From Lysobacterales bacterium (GTDB lineage Bacteria; Pseudomonadota; Gammaproteobacteria; Xanthomonadales; SZUA-5): a DNA stretch of 64,000 nt. Below, in pieces: positions 26,948-34,478 of this stretch. The notes under the pieces were generated by a model. It had not been told where the DNA came from. It worked only from the letters and a program-made list of their open reading frames with translations, and did not search any database. Position numbers and translations under genes: made by a program. Position 1 is the stretch's first letter. Each line of letters begins with the position of its first letter. The DNA lies in contig JALHMG010000006.1 of the NCBI GenBank assembly GCA_022844135.1, positions 107,138 through 171,137 of the forward strand, written 5' to 3'.

Positions 26948-27850
26948 CTATTTCGCTTCGCCGTCGCGCCACCGCACGACGCGAAACGGTCGCCGCGCCA
27001 CCATGCTCGCGCCCAGGCGAATGGTCGCCTCTAGGCTGGCGGTAGCGCCACCAGGGAGGGTTGCAGCGGACCTGATAGTGTACGTAAGCCCTCCTCCCTG
27101 TGCCACCACTGGCGTTCCGTCGGGCAACGCCAAAGCCATTGCTGCCTGCCCTGCTGCCCCCGCCGGCGTTTGCCGTTGTTGCACAAAAAGTTCAACAAGA
27201 TCAGGCGACATACCGGGTATCAGCGCCAGAACCTGGGGAGACGCGAAGGCCGGGTTCGGCTGCGCACGCCCCGAGTAGATGGTCATCAGCGGTTCAAGTT
27301 CCCGATACAGCTCGAAGTTCATGCCAAGCACCTGCTGCACTTCAGAAACGGTCTCGAACGGCGCATTGCGGGGCTTATAAGGGCGGTCTTCGGCTTCGTA
27401 CTCGTTGGCTTCAGCGCCGTTGGGGCTCAGAAGATCGTCCGGATCGCGCCAATCCATGACCGCACCAGTCAGCGCCTCGGCGTCTTGCTGCTCTAATCCA
27501 CCCGACTGGAAAAGCGCAGTCAGCGTGACTGGATCGGCGACATTGAGATCGACCTTGCCGGTTTCGTCGAAGATTTCGATGACAACCTTGCTTCCCTCGA
27601 AGTCGATCTCGTAGGGTCGACCGTCGGCCACCCAGCGTGTTTCCGGATTGTTGCCGCGCAACTCATACGCAGCTCGATGCAAGCCCGCCTCTGCTGCGTA
27701 TCGCGCTCTCGTCGAATCCAGCAAATTGCGGCCCTGCAAAGCCTCCACGCGAGCGCTGATCGAAAAGCTCGCAAGCAAAACCGCGATCAGGATGCAGACC
27801 CAGAGCACCATGACCAGAGCGATGCCGCGTTGTTGTTTGGGATACTGCAT
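26948..27850 (-). CDS. gspK: type II secretion system minor pseudopilin GspK
   Basis: This 300-residue protein has the prepilin-like N-terminus QQRGIALVMVLWVCILIAVLLASFSISARVE reduced to the GspK form (cleavage after G, no Glu at +5). It has the VDLNVADPVTLTALF helical domain and an AMDWRDPD-like VMDWRDPDDLLSP block. It caps the pseudopilus. The ATG at 27850 sets a normal short leader. No Shine-Dalgarno sequence is seen; a tract of seven heptamers lies 8 bases before the ATG (27859-27907). Confidence 0.9.
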   Translation of the reverse strand: MQYPKQQRGIALVMVLWVCILIAVLLASFSISARVEALQGRNLLDSTRARYAAEAGLHRAAYELRGNNPETRWVADGRPYEIDFEGSKVVIEIFDETGKVDLNVADPVTLTALFQSGGLEQQDAEALTGAVMDWRDPDDLLSPNGAEANEYEAEDRPYKPRNAPFETVSEVQQVLGMNFELYRELEPLMTIYSGRAQPNPAFASPQVLALIPGMSPDLVELFVQQRQTPAGAAGQAAMALALPDGTPVVAQGGGLTYTIRSAATLPGGATASLEATIRLGASMVARRPFRVVRWRDGEAK

Positions 27851-27858
27851 TGGCTTTT

Positions 27859-27907
27859 GGGTTCTGGGTTCTAAATTCTGGATTCTGGATTCTGAATTCT
27901 GGATTCC
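27859..27907 (-). repeat. seven consecutive heptamers upstream of gspK
   Basis: The forward strand reads GGGTTCT twice, then AAATTCT, GGATTCT, GGATTCT, GAATTCT and GGATTCC with no insertion or deletion between units. In the gspK sense direction this is an AGAATCC/AGAACCC tract ending 8 bases before the ATG. A facing arm is weak or lost: the next bases toward gspJ (27908-27951) show only scattered similarity. Confidence 0.8.
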
Positions 27908-27951
27908 AGGCGCTCCCGTCATTTCCAGCAACGGAGAGCCAGGGACGCCCA

Positions 27952-28917
27952 CTACCCGGACGGGAAAAACCCGGCGTTGAACCCGCGCGTGGAGCCGCCG
28001 TCTACCATCATGACGACTTCCAGCAGCGGCCATTCCATGCGGCTTTCAGGCGTCATTTCCATTTTCAGCTCGACCACCAGTGGCGTCAGTTGCGAGTCTT
28101 CCCAGCTGCTGGTCCAGTCGCCCACTTTGCCTTCCGGGTTGATGCCCTTGAAACGGAACGATGCGTCCCGTATGCCTTCGAGGAGCAGCACTGGTGGGTC
28201 TCCATCGTCGATGTTTTTCTCGTCGAAACCGTTGTGCAGCCAATAGCGATACACCAGCGATTTGGCCCCACCGTCGCGGATCAACTCCAGCTCCTGGACG
28301 TAGGTGCCGCCAAAGCCTAAGTATCCCGGCATGGGACCCACGAAGCGAATCCTCTCCTCCTCGCCTTCGAAAATGAAGAGTTTGCCGTTGGTGGTGTCCT
28401 GTTTGTACGGCAACGGCATCAACCGGCTGATCTGCGCACGCAAGAACTCGTGCGTGATGCGCACACGGTTGGTTCGATCGATGAATTCCTGTCCCGTTTC
28501 CGCAGCTCTCTGGCCGCTGCGCAATCCCTCGTAGACCATCATCATCAACAGCGCAACGAGCGCCATGGCGACGAGGAGTTCGATGAGGGTGAAGCCGGCG
28601 TCGCGTGCAGGGCATGCAACGTGTAGTGATGCCCGCGTGGCACCGGTATCGCTTGTGCGAACATCAAGAGCGAGGGCACGAGGGCACGAGGGCACGAGGG
28701 CACGTGCATCCCGAAAAGCAGCAGCGCTTTCGGTCGCATCGGACAATCTCCAAGCGTTCTTGTGCGAGGCGATACGAAGTGCACGTGCCCTCGTGCCCTC
28801 GTGCCCTCGTGCCCTCGCTTTCAGCTGAGGGACGAAGGTCCGTGGTTGACGAATCCCGAATTGCAAGATCATCAGAGGGTCTATCAGAGGGTCTAGGACA
28901 GCCAGATACGAAGGCAT
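27952..28917 (-). CDS. gspJ: type II secretion system minor pseudopilin GspJ, with anomalous leader
   Basis: The mature region starts at GFTLIELLVAMALVALL and continues with the GspJ-type domain (FLRAQISRLMPLP ... VVELKMEMTPESRMEWPLLEVVMMV). It is a minor pseudopilin of the tip complex. The start is unclear. The frame is open back to an ATG at 28917 that overlaps the gspI stop (TGATG), which would give a 107-residue leader before the cleavage glycine, whereas prepilin leaders are usually under 30. That leader is coded by the inverted-repeat element 28669-28819. No in-frame ATG lies near the cleavage site; the close ATG at 28615 is out of frame. Confidence 0.8.
   Translation of the reverse strand: MPSYLAVLDPLIDPLMILQFGIRQPRTFVPQLKARARGHEGTRARALRIASHKNAWRLSDATESAAAFRDARALVPSCPRALALDVRTSDTGATRASLHVACPARDAGFTLIELLVAMALVALLMMMVYEGLRSGQRAAETGQEFIDRTNRVRITHEFLRAQISRLMPLPYKQDTTNGKLFIFEGEEERIRFVGPMPGYLGFGGTYVQELELIRDGGAKSLVYRYWLHNGFDEKNIDDGDPPVLLLEGIRDASFRFKGINPEGKVGDWTSSWEDSQLTPLVVELKMEMTPESRMEWPLLEVVMMVDGGSTRGFNAGFFPSG
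28669..28819. repeat. 151-bp element with perfect 40-bp inverted repeats of octamers
   Basis: The arms 28669-28708 and 28780-28819 are exact reverse complements. Each contains four octamers of GAGGGCAC, and the arms finish in GTGCA at the centre. The 71-base core (28709-28779) encodes nothing recognisable. It sits between gspI and the conserved part of gspJ and is open in the gspJ frame. A smaller version occurs in the gspH leader (29852-29889), and a decayed relative lies at 51828-51994. Confidence 0.85.
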
Positions 28918-29330
28918 CAGAACTGCCCTTCCTTGAGCTTGCTGCGCAAGGTAACGAAGCGCTGTTCGTTCGGGCGCCGGCTATCGCCCCAGTTGACGAT
29001 CAACTCGACGCGATACAACTCCACCGGGAAGCTGTCGGGCGACAGGCCATCGTCGCGCGGAACTTCAACTTTGCGGATATCGAGCTGCCAGCGATAGCGG
29101 CGATTGAACTCGCCAGATTCGGTTCCGTCTTTTAGCTCCTCCAGGTTGCCGACCGAATCGAGCTTCGATTGCGCCCATAGTGCAGCTTCGCTGACCTCGG
29201 CCGAGCGGCGCGTGTTGCGCATCGCCATGCCGAGCGCTTCCAGCACAGCGCCAAAAACCATCACGAACACGACGAAGGCGACCAGCACTTCGATCAGCGT
29301 AAAGCCGCCTTGCTGGCGCCGGGCGTTCAT
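28917..29330 (-). CDS. gspI: type II secretion system minor pseudopilin GspI
   Basis: This 137-residue pseudopilin has a short basic leader (MNARRQQG) cleaved before FTLIEVLVAF, with Glu at +5 of the mature protein. The C-terminal domain has the VNWGDSRRPNEQRFVTL strand pattern typical of GspI. The ATG at 29330 overlaps the gspH stop (ATGA). It forms the pseudopilus tip with GspJ and GspK. Confidence 0.92.
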   Translation of the reverse strand: MNARRQQGGFTLIEVLVAFVVFVMVFGAVLEALGMAMRNTRRSAEVSEAALWAQSKLDSVGNLEELKDGTESGEFNRRYRWQLDIRKVEVPRDDGLSPDSFPVELYRVELIVNWGDSRRPNEQRFVTLRSKLKEGQF

Positions 29331-29896
29331 CCCTTGCGCCCATCGTCGAGCTGGATTTCGCCGGTCAGCCACGACACATTAACCTTCCATTCGCGCTCGC
29401 CGGCGATGAGGGTCACGCGGCCGCCGGTGGAGCCGCCGTCGGAGAAGAAACGGATTCGCCCGACGTTACCGCTGTCGACTTCGGTGCTCGCGGTCAGAAG
29501 TTTCAACTCCAGCGCCTCCGGCAATTGCACCGGCTCGCGCCCGGGCGCCTTGTAGGTGCGCTTGTCGAGATCGACCTCCAAGAACATCTCCTCGCGCTTC
29601 AGGATCGCCTGGCTACGCGTCAATCGCAGCGCAGCGCTGACGTCGCGCGCAGCGGTGGCGACGCGTACGCTGTCGAGGCGGCCGACGACGGATGTACCCA
29701 GCAGCGTTGCAGCTGTGGCAATGATCAGCAGCACGACGATCATTTCGAGCAGCGTGAACCCAGATTGTTTGTCGATGCGTTTCGCGCATTTGGGTATCGG
29801 CGCCCGACCGGACTTGTTTGCCTCGACGACAAGCTGTGGCACTTGCGACCAAAAGCGAGGGCACCGCTTGCCCTCGTGCTTTCGCTCTTGGTTCAT
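29327..29896 (-). CDS. gspH: type II secretion system minor pseudopilin GspH, extended leader
   Basis: The mature protein begins at GFTLLEMIVVLLIIATAA followed by a GspH-type beta domain (VATAARDVSAALRLTRSQAI ... VTLIAGEREWKVNVSW). I chose the ATG at 29896 because GGGGG lies 7 bases upstream. This gives a 45-residue leader, long for a prepilin, coded partly by an octamer hairpin. The frame is open further to an ATG overlapping the gspG stop (30013). A GTG at the VPQLVV position is another option. Mature identity is secure; the start is not. Confidence 0.85.
   Translation of the reverse strand: MNQERKHEGKRCPRFWSQVPQLVVEANKSGRAPIPKCAKRIDKQSGFTLLEMIVVLLIIATAATLLGTSVVGRLDSVRVATAARDVSAALRLTRSQAILKREEMFLEVDLDKRTYKAPGREPVQLPEALELKLLTASTEVDSGNVGRIRFFSDGGSTGGRVTLIAGEREWKVNVSWLTGEIQLDDGRKG
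29852..29889 (-). repeat. octamer hairpin inside the gspH leader
   Basis: CGAGGGCA (29856-29863) and TGCCCTCG (29869-29876) form a perfect 8-bp stem with a 5-base loop, flanked by AAAAG and TGCTTTCGCTCTT. The words match one unit of the 40-bp arms at 28669-28819, so this looks like a short or decayed copy of the same family. It is translated if gspH starts at 29896. Confidence 0.65.
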
Positions 29897-30009
29897 CGAG
29901 CAACCCCCGGCGATTTCACGAAACTTGGCGCCAGCGGGGTTGGGGCGCCGCGCTCGGCCAGAACGAATGTCCAAGGTCGCGCCATCGCGCGACCCACAGG
30001 GGGCGGCGT

Positions 30010-30432
30010 TCACTGGTTGTTGTCGATATCCGCAGCGTTGTCTTTGCCGCCGGGAGCCTTGTCGGCGCCGAGCGAAATCACAGCGTAAGGCTGCCCACCC
30101 TCACCAGGCACCTTCAACACGTACGGATTCTTCCAGGGATCGTTGGCTTGCGAGGGATTGATATAGGGGCCATTCCAGTTGGCGGCATTGCCGGGCCGTG
30201 TGACCAGATCGTCGATCTTCGATGGGAGTGTCCCAGAATCGAGATAAAACTGATCGACTGCGGTGGCAACCTTGCGCACGCCTGCTTGAGCAGCGCGGAC
30301 GTTGGCGGATTCCTGATTCTTGAAAATATTCTGCGCCAACATCGTCGCAATAAACGCAATGATGCCCAGCACCAGCAGCATTTCGATCAAGCTGAAGCCG
30401 CCTTGGGCGGTGCGCAATTCGCGTCGTTTCAT
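30010..30432 (-). CDS. gspG: type II secretion system major pseudopilin GspG
   Basis: This 140-residue protein has leader MKRRELRTAQGG and mature FSLIEMLLVLGIIAFIATMLAQ with Glu at +5. The GspG C-terminal block follows, with DSGTLPSKIDDLVTRPG, WNGPYINPSQANDPWKNPY and YAVISLGADKAPGG, which includes the calcium-site loop. It polymerises into the pseudopilus that pushes substrates through the secretin. Unlike gspH and gspJ, it has a normal short leader. The gspF stop is 11 bases upstream. Confidence 0.96.
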   Translation of the reverse strand: MKRRELRTAQGGFSLIEMLLVLGIIAFIATMLAQNIFKNQESANVRAAQAGVRKVATAVDQFYLDSGTLPSKIDDLVTRPGNAANWNGPYINPSQANDPWKNPYVLKVPGEGGQPYAVISLGADKAPGGKDNAADIDNNQ

Positions 30433-30443
30433 ATTCTGCTCCG

Positions 30444-31658
30444 TTATCCAACCAATTCGTTCAAACTCAGGATTGCTGAAACCATCGAGATCACGATCAC
30501 GGCGATGAACCCGGCCAGCAGGATCGTCATCACCGGCACAAAAGCGGCCATCAACCGATCGATGGTGGTGCGCACTTCGCGATCGTAAGTATCCGCCGCG
30601 CGCAGCAGCATGTCGTCCAGATGGCCGGTTTCCTCGCCTACAGAGATCATCTGCAGCGCGAGGCGCGGAAAACGCTTGCTGGCGGCGAGCGCATGCGCAA
30701 GGCCGCCACCGGTTTTCACTTCCTTGTTGGCGATTTCGACCTGCTCGGCCAGTGCCGAGTTCCCCAGTACGTTCTTCGAGATCGACAGTGCCGACAACAA
30801 CGGCACGCCGTTCTTCAGCAAGGTGCCTGCGGTGCGCGCCAGGCGCGCGGTATCGATTTTGGTCAGCAGATCTCCAATCCACTTGAGATCCAGCAGGCGT
30901 GTGTCCCACGTCAGGCGCGTCACCGGGTCGGCAAATTGGCGCTGGAAGAATACGGCAACACCGGCGACCACCAGCAGCATGGCCCACCAGCCATAGCGCA
31001 GCACGTTGGCGAAGGCCAGCACGATCTGCGTCAGGATCGGCAGATCGCCGCCCAACTGCTCGAACAGCGGCATAAAATTCGGGATCACGTAGACCAGCAG
31101 GAAGATCAATGCTCCGCCGGCCAGAAGCAACAAAATGCACGGATAAATCAGCGCCGAGACCACGCTCGATTTGAGCTCCTGATTGCGCTCCAGGTACTCC
31201 GACAAGCGCGTCAGCGTGTGATCGAGCGTGCCACCCAACTCGCCCGCACGCACCATATTCACGTACAAGCGCGAAAACACGCCGTGCTGGCGCTCCAGGG
31301 CCTCGGACAGCGAAATGCCGCCCCGCACTTCATCGCGTACGCGATCGACCAGGCGCTTCAAGCGCGGCGATTCAGCGAGTTCGGCGAGCACTAGCAGCGA
31401 TCGATCGAGCGGCAGCCCGGCGCCAACCAACGTGGCCAGTTGCTGCGTGAACAGCGCCACATCCTTTTGCGAAACGCCGCTCGAACGGAACAGCGTGGCC
31501 AGCGAGAAGCCTTGCGCCTGATCGGCTGGCACTGCTTCGAGCGGCAGATTGCCTTGCTCATGGAGCTTGGCGATCACCTCATCGATAGACGCTGCGTCCA
31601 TCTGACCTTGCACCGTCTCGCCGCTCGGGGCGACGGCTTTGAAGCGGAAGGCGGGCAT
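30444..31658 (-). CDS. gspF: type II secretion system inner-membrane platform protein GspF
   Basis: This 404-residue protein has two GspF/PilC repeats (about 65-190 and 265-395), each a helical bundle followed by membrane helices. Motifs are FTQQLATLVGAGLPLDRSL, VRAGELGGTLDHTL and SVGEETGHLDDML. It anchors the platform and contacts the GspE ATPase. It lies between gspE and gspG as expected. A second, diverged GspF is encoded at 36068-37285. Confidence 0.95.
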   Translation of the reverse strand: MPAFRFKAVAPSGETVQGQMDAASIDEVIAKLHEQGNLPLEAVPADQAQGFSLATLFRSSGVSQKDVALFTQQLATLVGAGLPLDRSLLVLAELAESPRLKRLVDRVRDEVRGGISLSEALERQHGVFSRLYVNMVRAGELGGTLDHTLTRLSEYLERNQELKSSVVSALIYPCILLLLAGGALIFLLVYVIPNFMPLFEQLGGDLPILTQIVLAFANVLRYGWWAMLLVVAGVAVFFQRQFADPVTRLTWDTRLLDLKWIGDLLTKIDTARLARTAGTLLKNGVPLLSALSISKNVLGNSALAEQVEIANKEVKTGGGLAHALAASKRFPRLALQMISVGEETGHLDDMLLRAADTYDREVRTTIDRLMAAFVPVMTILLAGFIAVIVISMVSAILSLNELVG

Positions 31659-31728
31659 TAGAGGGGCGCTCCGATCTCGCCGAAGCGACGCCTGATATCA
31701 ATGCGCCTCAGCCTTTCAGAGCAGTCCA

Positions 31729-33453
31729 TCACGACTCCTGCGTCACGCGCAGCACTTCTTCGATGGTGGTCAGGCCCGTGAGCGCTTTGGCCATGCCATC
31801 CTCATACATGGTGCGCATACCTTCCTCGCGCGCCAACGCTTCGATCTTGCCGTGATCGGCGTGTTGCATGACGAGGCGCCGGATCGGGTCGGACATGGTC
31901 AAGAACTCCATGATCGTGGTGCGCCCCAGATAACCGGTAGCGCTGCGTTCGCTGGCGACCGGGCGATGCAGATAAATCGGATCGTGGCGCGTGTAATTGC
32001 GCAACTTGTGCTCTTGGATCACCTCCGGCAGCGCCAGATAGCGCTGACTGCTCTCGCGGTCCAGGCGCCGCACCAGACGCTGCGCGAGTACGCCATTGAC
32101 GGTCGAACACAGCAGGTAATCGTCGACGCCCATGTCGAGCAAACGCGTGACCGCGCCAGCGGCGTTATTGGTGTGCAGCGTCGAGAGTACCAAGTGCCCG
32201 GTGAGTGCCGACTGGATCGCGATTTTTGCTGTCTCCAGATCGCGCATTTCGCCGATCATGATGATGTCCGGGTCCTGGCGCACGATCGAGCGCAGCGCGC
32301 CGGCGAAATCGAGGCCGATCTGCGGTTTGACCTGAATCTGATTGACGCCCTCCAACTGATACTCGACCGGATCTTCGACCGTGATGATCTTGACGTCCGG
32401 CGTGTTGATCTTGCTGAGCGCAGTGTAGAGCGTGGTGGTCTTGCCGGAACCTGTGGGGCCGGTGACCAACATGATCCCGTGCGGCATATCCAGCACATTC
32501 AGGAACTTCGGCAAAAAGTCGTCGGTGAAGCCGAGCGCCTTAAAGTCGAGGACCACGTTTTCGCGATCCAGAATACGCATCACCACACTTTCACCGTAGC
32601 TCGTCGGCACCGTCGAGACGCGCAAGTCCAGCTCTTTGCCTTGCACGCGCAACATGATGCGGCCGTCTTGCGGCAGACGGCGTTCGGCGATGTTGAGCTT
32701 GGCCATGATCTTGATACGGCTGATCACGGCTGCGGTGGAGCTGGCGGGCGGCGACTCCACCTCGTGCAGCACACCGTCGATGCGATAGCGTACCTTGAGG
32801 CGATTTTCGAATGGCTCGATGTGGATATCGGACGCGCGCTGCTCGACGGCGCGCTGCATGATCAAGTTCACCAGGCGAATCACCGGCGCCTCGGACGCCA
32901 GATCGCGCAGGTGCTCGACATCGTCTTCGCCGCCGCCCTCGGCGCCCTCGAGATTCTCGACGATGGTCCCCATCGCCGAGCGACCCTGCCCGTAGTAGCG
33001 CTCGATCAAGTCGTCGATTTCGCTGCGCAAGCCGACGGCCAATTCAATGGTCTTGCCGGTGGCCAGATGCACCGCGCCGCGCGCGTAATCGTCTTGCGGA
33101 TCGGCCACCAGCAGCTTGATGGCACTATCGGTTTCGCCAATCGGCACAACGTGAAACTGCTTCAGAAAGCGTACCGACAGCTGCACGCCGGCCGGCGGCA
33201 CATCGGGTGCATCTTTTGCCGTGACTTGCGGTATGTCGAGCAATTCCGACAGCGCATCGGCAACGTCGCGCTCCGACGCCAGGCCCAGTCGTGTCAGCAA
33301 GTTGACCAGCGGCACATCCGACTGCTCCTCGAAGACGCGTCGTGCGCGCACCAGGTCAGGTTCCTTCAGCCGACCTTTGCGCAGCAGAAACTGGCAGATC
33401 TGCTCGTCGAGTTCGGTGCTGGTGACGACGGGGACGTCGGTGTCGGTGGTCAT
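31729..33453 (-). CDS. gspE: type II secretion system ATPase GspE, lacking the zinc-cysteine motif
   Basis: This 574-residue hexameric ATPase powers the pseudopilus. Residues 1-150 form the N1E/N2E domains. The ATPase core has Walker A GPTGSGKT (332-339), the Asp box around ITVEDPVEY, Walker B DIIMIGE (396-402) and the His box STLHTNN. The usual zinc module of two CxxC pairs between the His box and the GYLGRTTI motif is absent: residues 460-510 contain no cysteine, and the only cysteines are C20 and C449. The ATG at 33453 follows a 63-base heptamer tract (12 bases away) and lacks a Shine-Dalgarno sequence. Confidence 0.95.
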   Translation of the reverse strand: MTTDTDVPVVTSTELDEQICQFLLRKGRLKEPDLVRARRVFEEQSDVPLVNLLTRLGLASERDVADALSELLDIPQVTAKDAPDVPPAGVQLSVRFLKQFHVVPIGETDSAIKLLVADPQDDYARGAVHLATGKTIELAVGLRSEIDDLIERYYGQGRSAMGTIVENLEGAEGGGEDDVEHLRDLASEAPVIRLVNLIMQRAVEQRASDIHIEPFENRLKVRYRIDGVLHEVESPPASSTAAVISRIKIMAKLNIAERRLPQDGRIMLRVQGKELDLRVSTVPTSYGESVVMRILDRENVVLDFKALGFTDDFLPKFLNVLDMPHGIMLVTGPTGSGKTTTLYTALSKINTPDVKIITVEDPVEYQLEGVNQIQVKPQIGLDFAGALRSIVRQDPDIIMIGEMRDLETAKIAIQSALTGHLVLSTLHTNNAAGAVTRLLDMGVDDYLLCSTVNGVLAQRLVRRLDRESSQRYLALPEVIQEHKLRNYTRHDPIYLHRPVASERSATGYLGRTTIMEFLTMSDPIRRLVMQHADHGKIEALAREEGMRTMYEDGMAKALTGLTTIEEVLRVTQES

Positions 33454-33465
33454 TTGGGTCAGCGA

Positions 33466-33575
33466 TTGGTTGTTGGTTGTTGGTTGTTGGTTGTTGGTTG
33501 TTGGTTGTTGGTTGTTGGTTGTTGGTTGCTTCGCGATACCCAGTTCCAACAACCAAGAACCGACAACCAGGAACC
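33466..33575. repeat. nine perfect heptamers (TTGGTTG) with facing arm, before gspE
   Basis: Bases 33466-33528 are nine uninterrupted copies of TTGGTTG. After a 17-base spacer, 33546-33575 carries the complementary type (CCAACAACCAAGAACC, GACAACCAGGAACC). In the gspE sense direction the order is GGTTCCTGG-type arm, loop, then CAACCAA repeats that end 12 bases before the ATG. Such perfect 7-bp arrays are prone to slippage. The tract is open in the gspE frame (TTNNQQP repeats) but is probably not translated. Confidence 0.9.
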
Positions 33576-33578
33576 GCC

Positions 33579-34226
33579 TTAAGACCCGCCGCCCGGCCCG
33601 TCAGTTCCCTCATCCGGAAACTCGTTGCCGGGCGCGCTGACCAGCAATTGGATGAACGCCTGGTTGAACATCACCCACAAAATCACCGGGGTGATCGCTG
33701 GCAACACCAGGTAGCCGAATTGATAGCCAAAGGCGATCAGATTCGGCGACAGTCCAGTTTCAGCGATCAGACGCACTCCTTCCGCCCCGGATTGCAGCGT
33801 GACGCTCTTAAGCGCGTCGAACACCGCACCGAAGGTTTGCACCAGGGTCAATATCACGATGCCTGCGCCAATCTGCAACAGCCGCCGGGTCCCGGTCAGC
33901 GGCGTGGCCATGACCAGGCCAGACAGCACCGGGATCGAATAGCCATAGATCATGGGGTTGACCTGGACAACCACCGCTGGCGTCCCCTGGCTGGTGTCCA
34001 AGCCGACCAACATCTCAGGTTTGACCGGCAAAGACGTGATGAATTCGATGATGTGCTGCGTCTGCTCCATGCCGGTAAACACCTGCGGCAGCCATCCCTG
34101 CAGGATGCTCGACGACAGCGCAGCCACGGGCATCACGAACACTTGTGCGAAGTAAAACCACACGAAGAACGACAGCGGCAGCCACAGCACCGCGAGGAAC
34201 AAGAGAGTCTTAAGAGGGCCGAACAT
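33579..34226 (-). CDS. exosortase H-associated-like integral membrane protein
   Basis: This 215-residue protein has about five hydrophobic helices. The segment VVVQVNPMIYGYSIPVLSGLVMATPL followed by FGYQFGYLVLPAITPVILWV resembles a family annotated as exosortase-H-associated membrane proteins in Xanthomonadales. No exosortase or PEP-CTERM protein is in this window. It is the gene directly upstream of gspE on the same strand and may be read with the T2SS operon. Family assignment is from memory of pattern and is tentative. Confidence 0.5.
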   Translation of the reverse strand: MFGPLKTLLFLAVLWLPLSFFVWFYFAQVFVMPVAALSSSILQGWLPQVFTGMEQTQHIIEFITSLPVKPEMLVGLDTSQGTPAVVVQVNPMIYGYSIPVLSGLVMATPLTGTRRLLQIGAGIVILTLVQTFGAVFDALKSVTLQSGAEGVRLIAETGLSPNLIAFGYQFGYLVLPAITPVILWVMFNQAFIQLLVSAPGNEFPDEGTDGPGGGS

Positions 34227-34478
34227 CGCGCCAAACCAGCAATCCGATGGCGCCGGAGTCTACCTGGAGCCGGGCAGAGCGGCATGATCGACCGGTTCGG
34301 GCGTTATCGTTGCGCTCATCGTGCCGATCTGCGTCTGCGGAGGCAGGCATCGATGTCGTCGTCAACCCGATAATTGGGTCGACAACGACCAAAGCTTGAC
34401 GCAGCCATGACCGCTTGTGTCTGGGCGCTCTAACGCGAGCGCCTATACTGCAGCGCATCATGACTTCGGAGCGCCCGA

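Noticed and set aside
31852..33582. 576-codon plus-strand open frame antisense to gspE, ending in VVGCWLL repeats
   Set aside because: gspE motifs on the minus strand are intact, and the repeat peptide is just the translated heptamer tract.
34227..34478. Possible centromere-like parS site or small gene next to ParA
   Set aside because: No repeated palindrome of parS type and no supported frame; only one loose imperfect palindrome near 34365 was seen.
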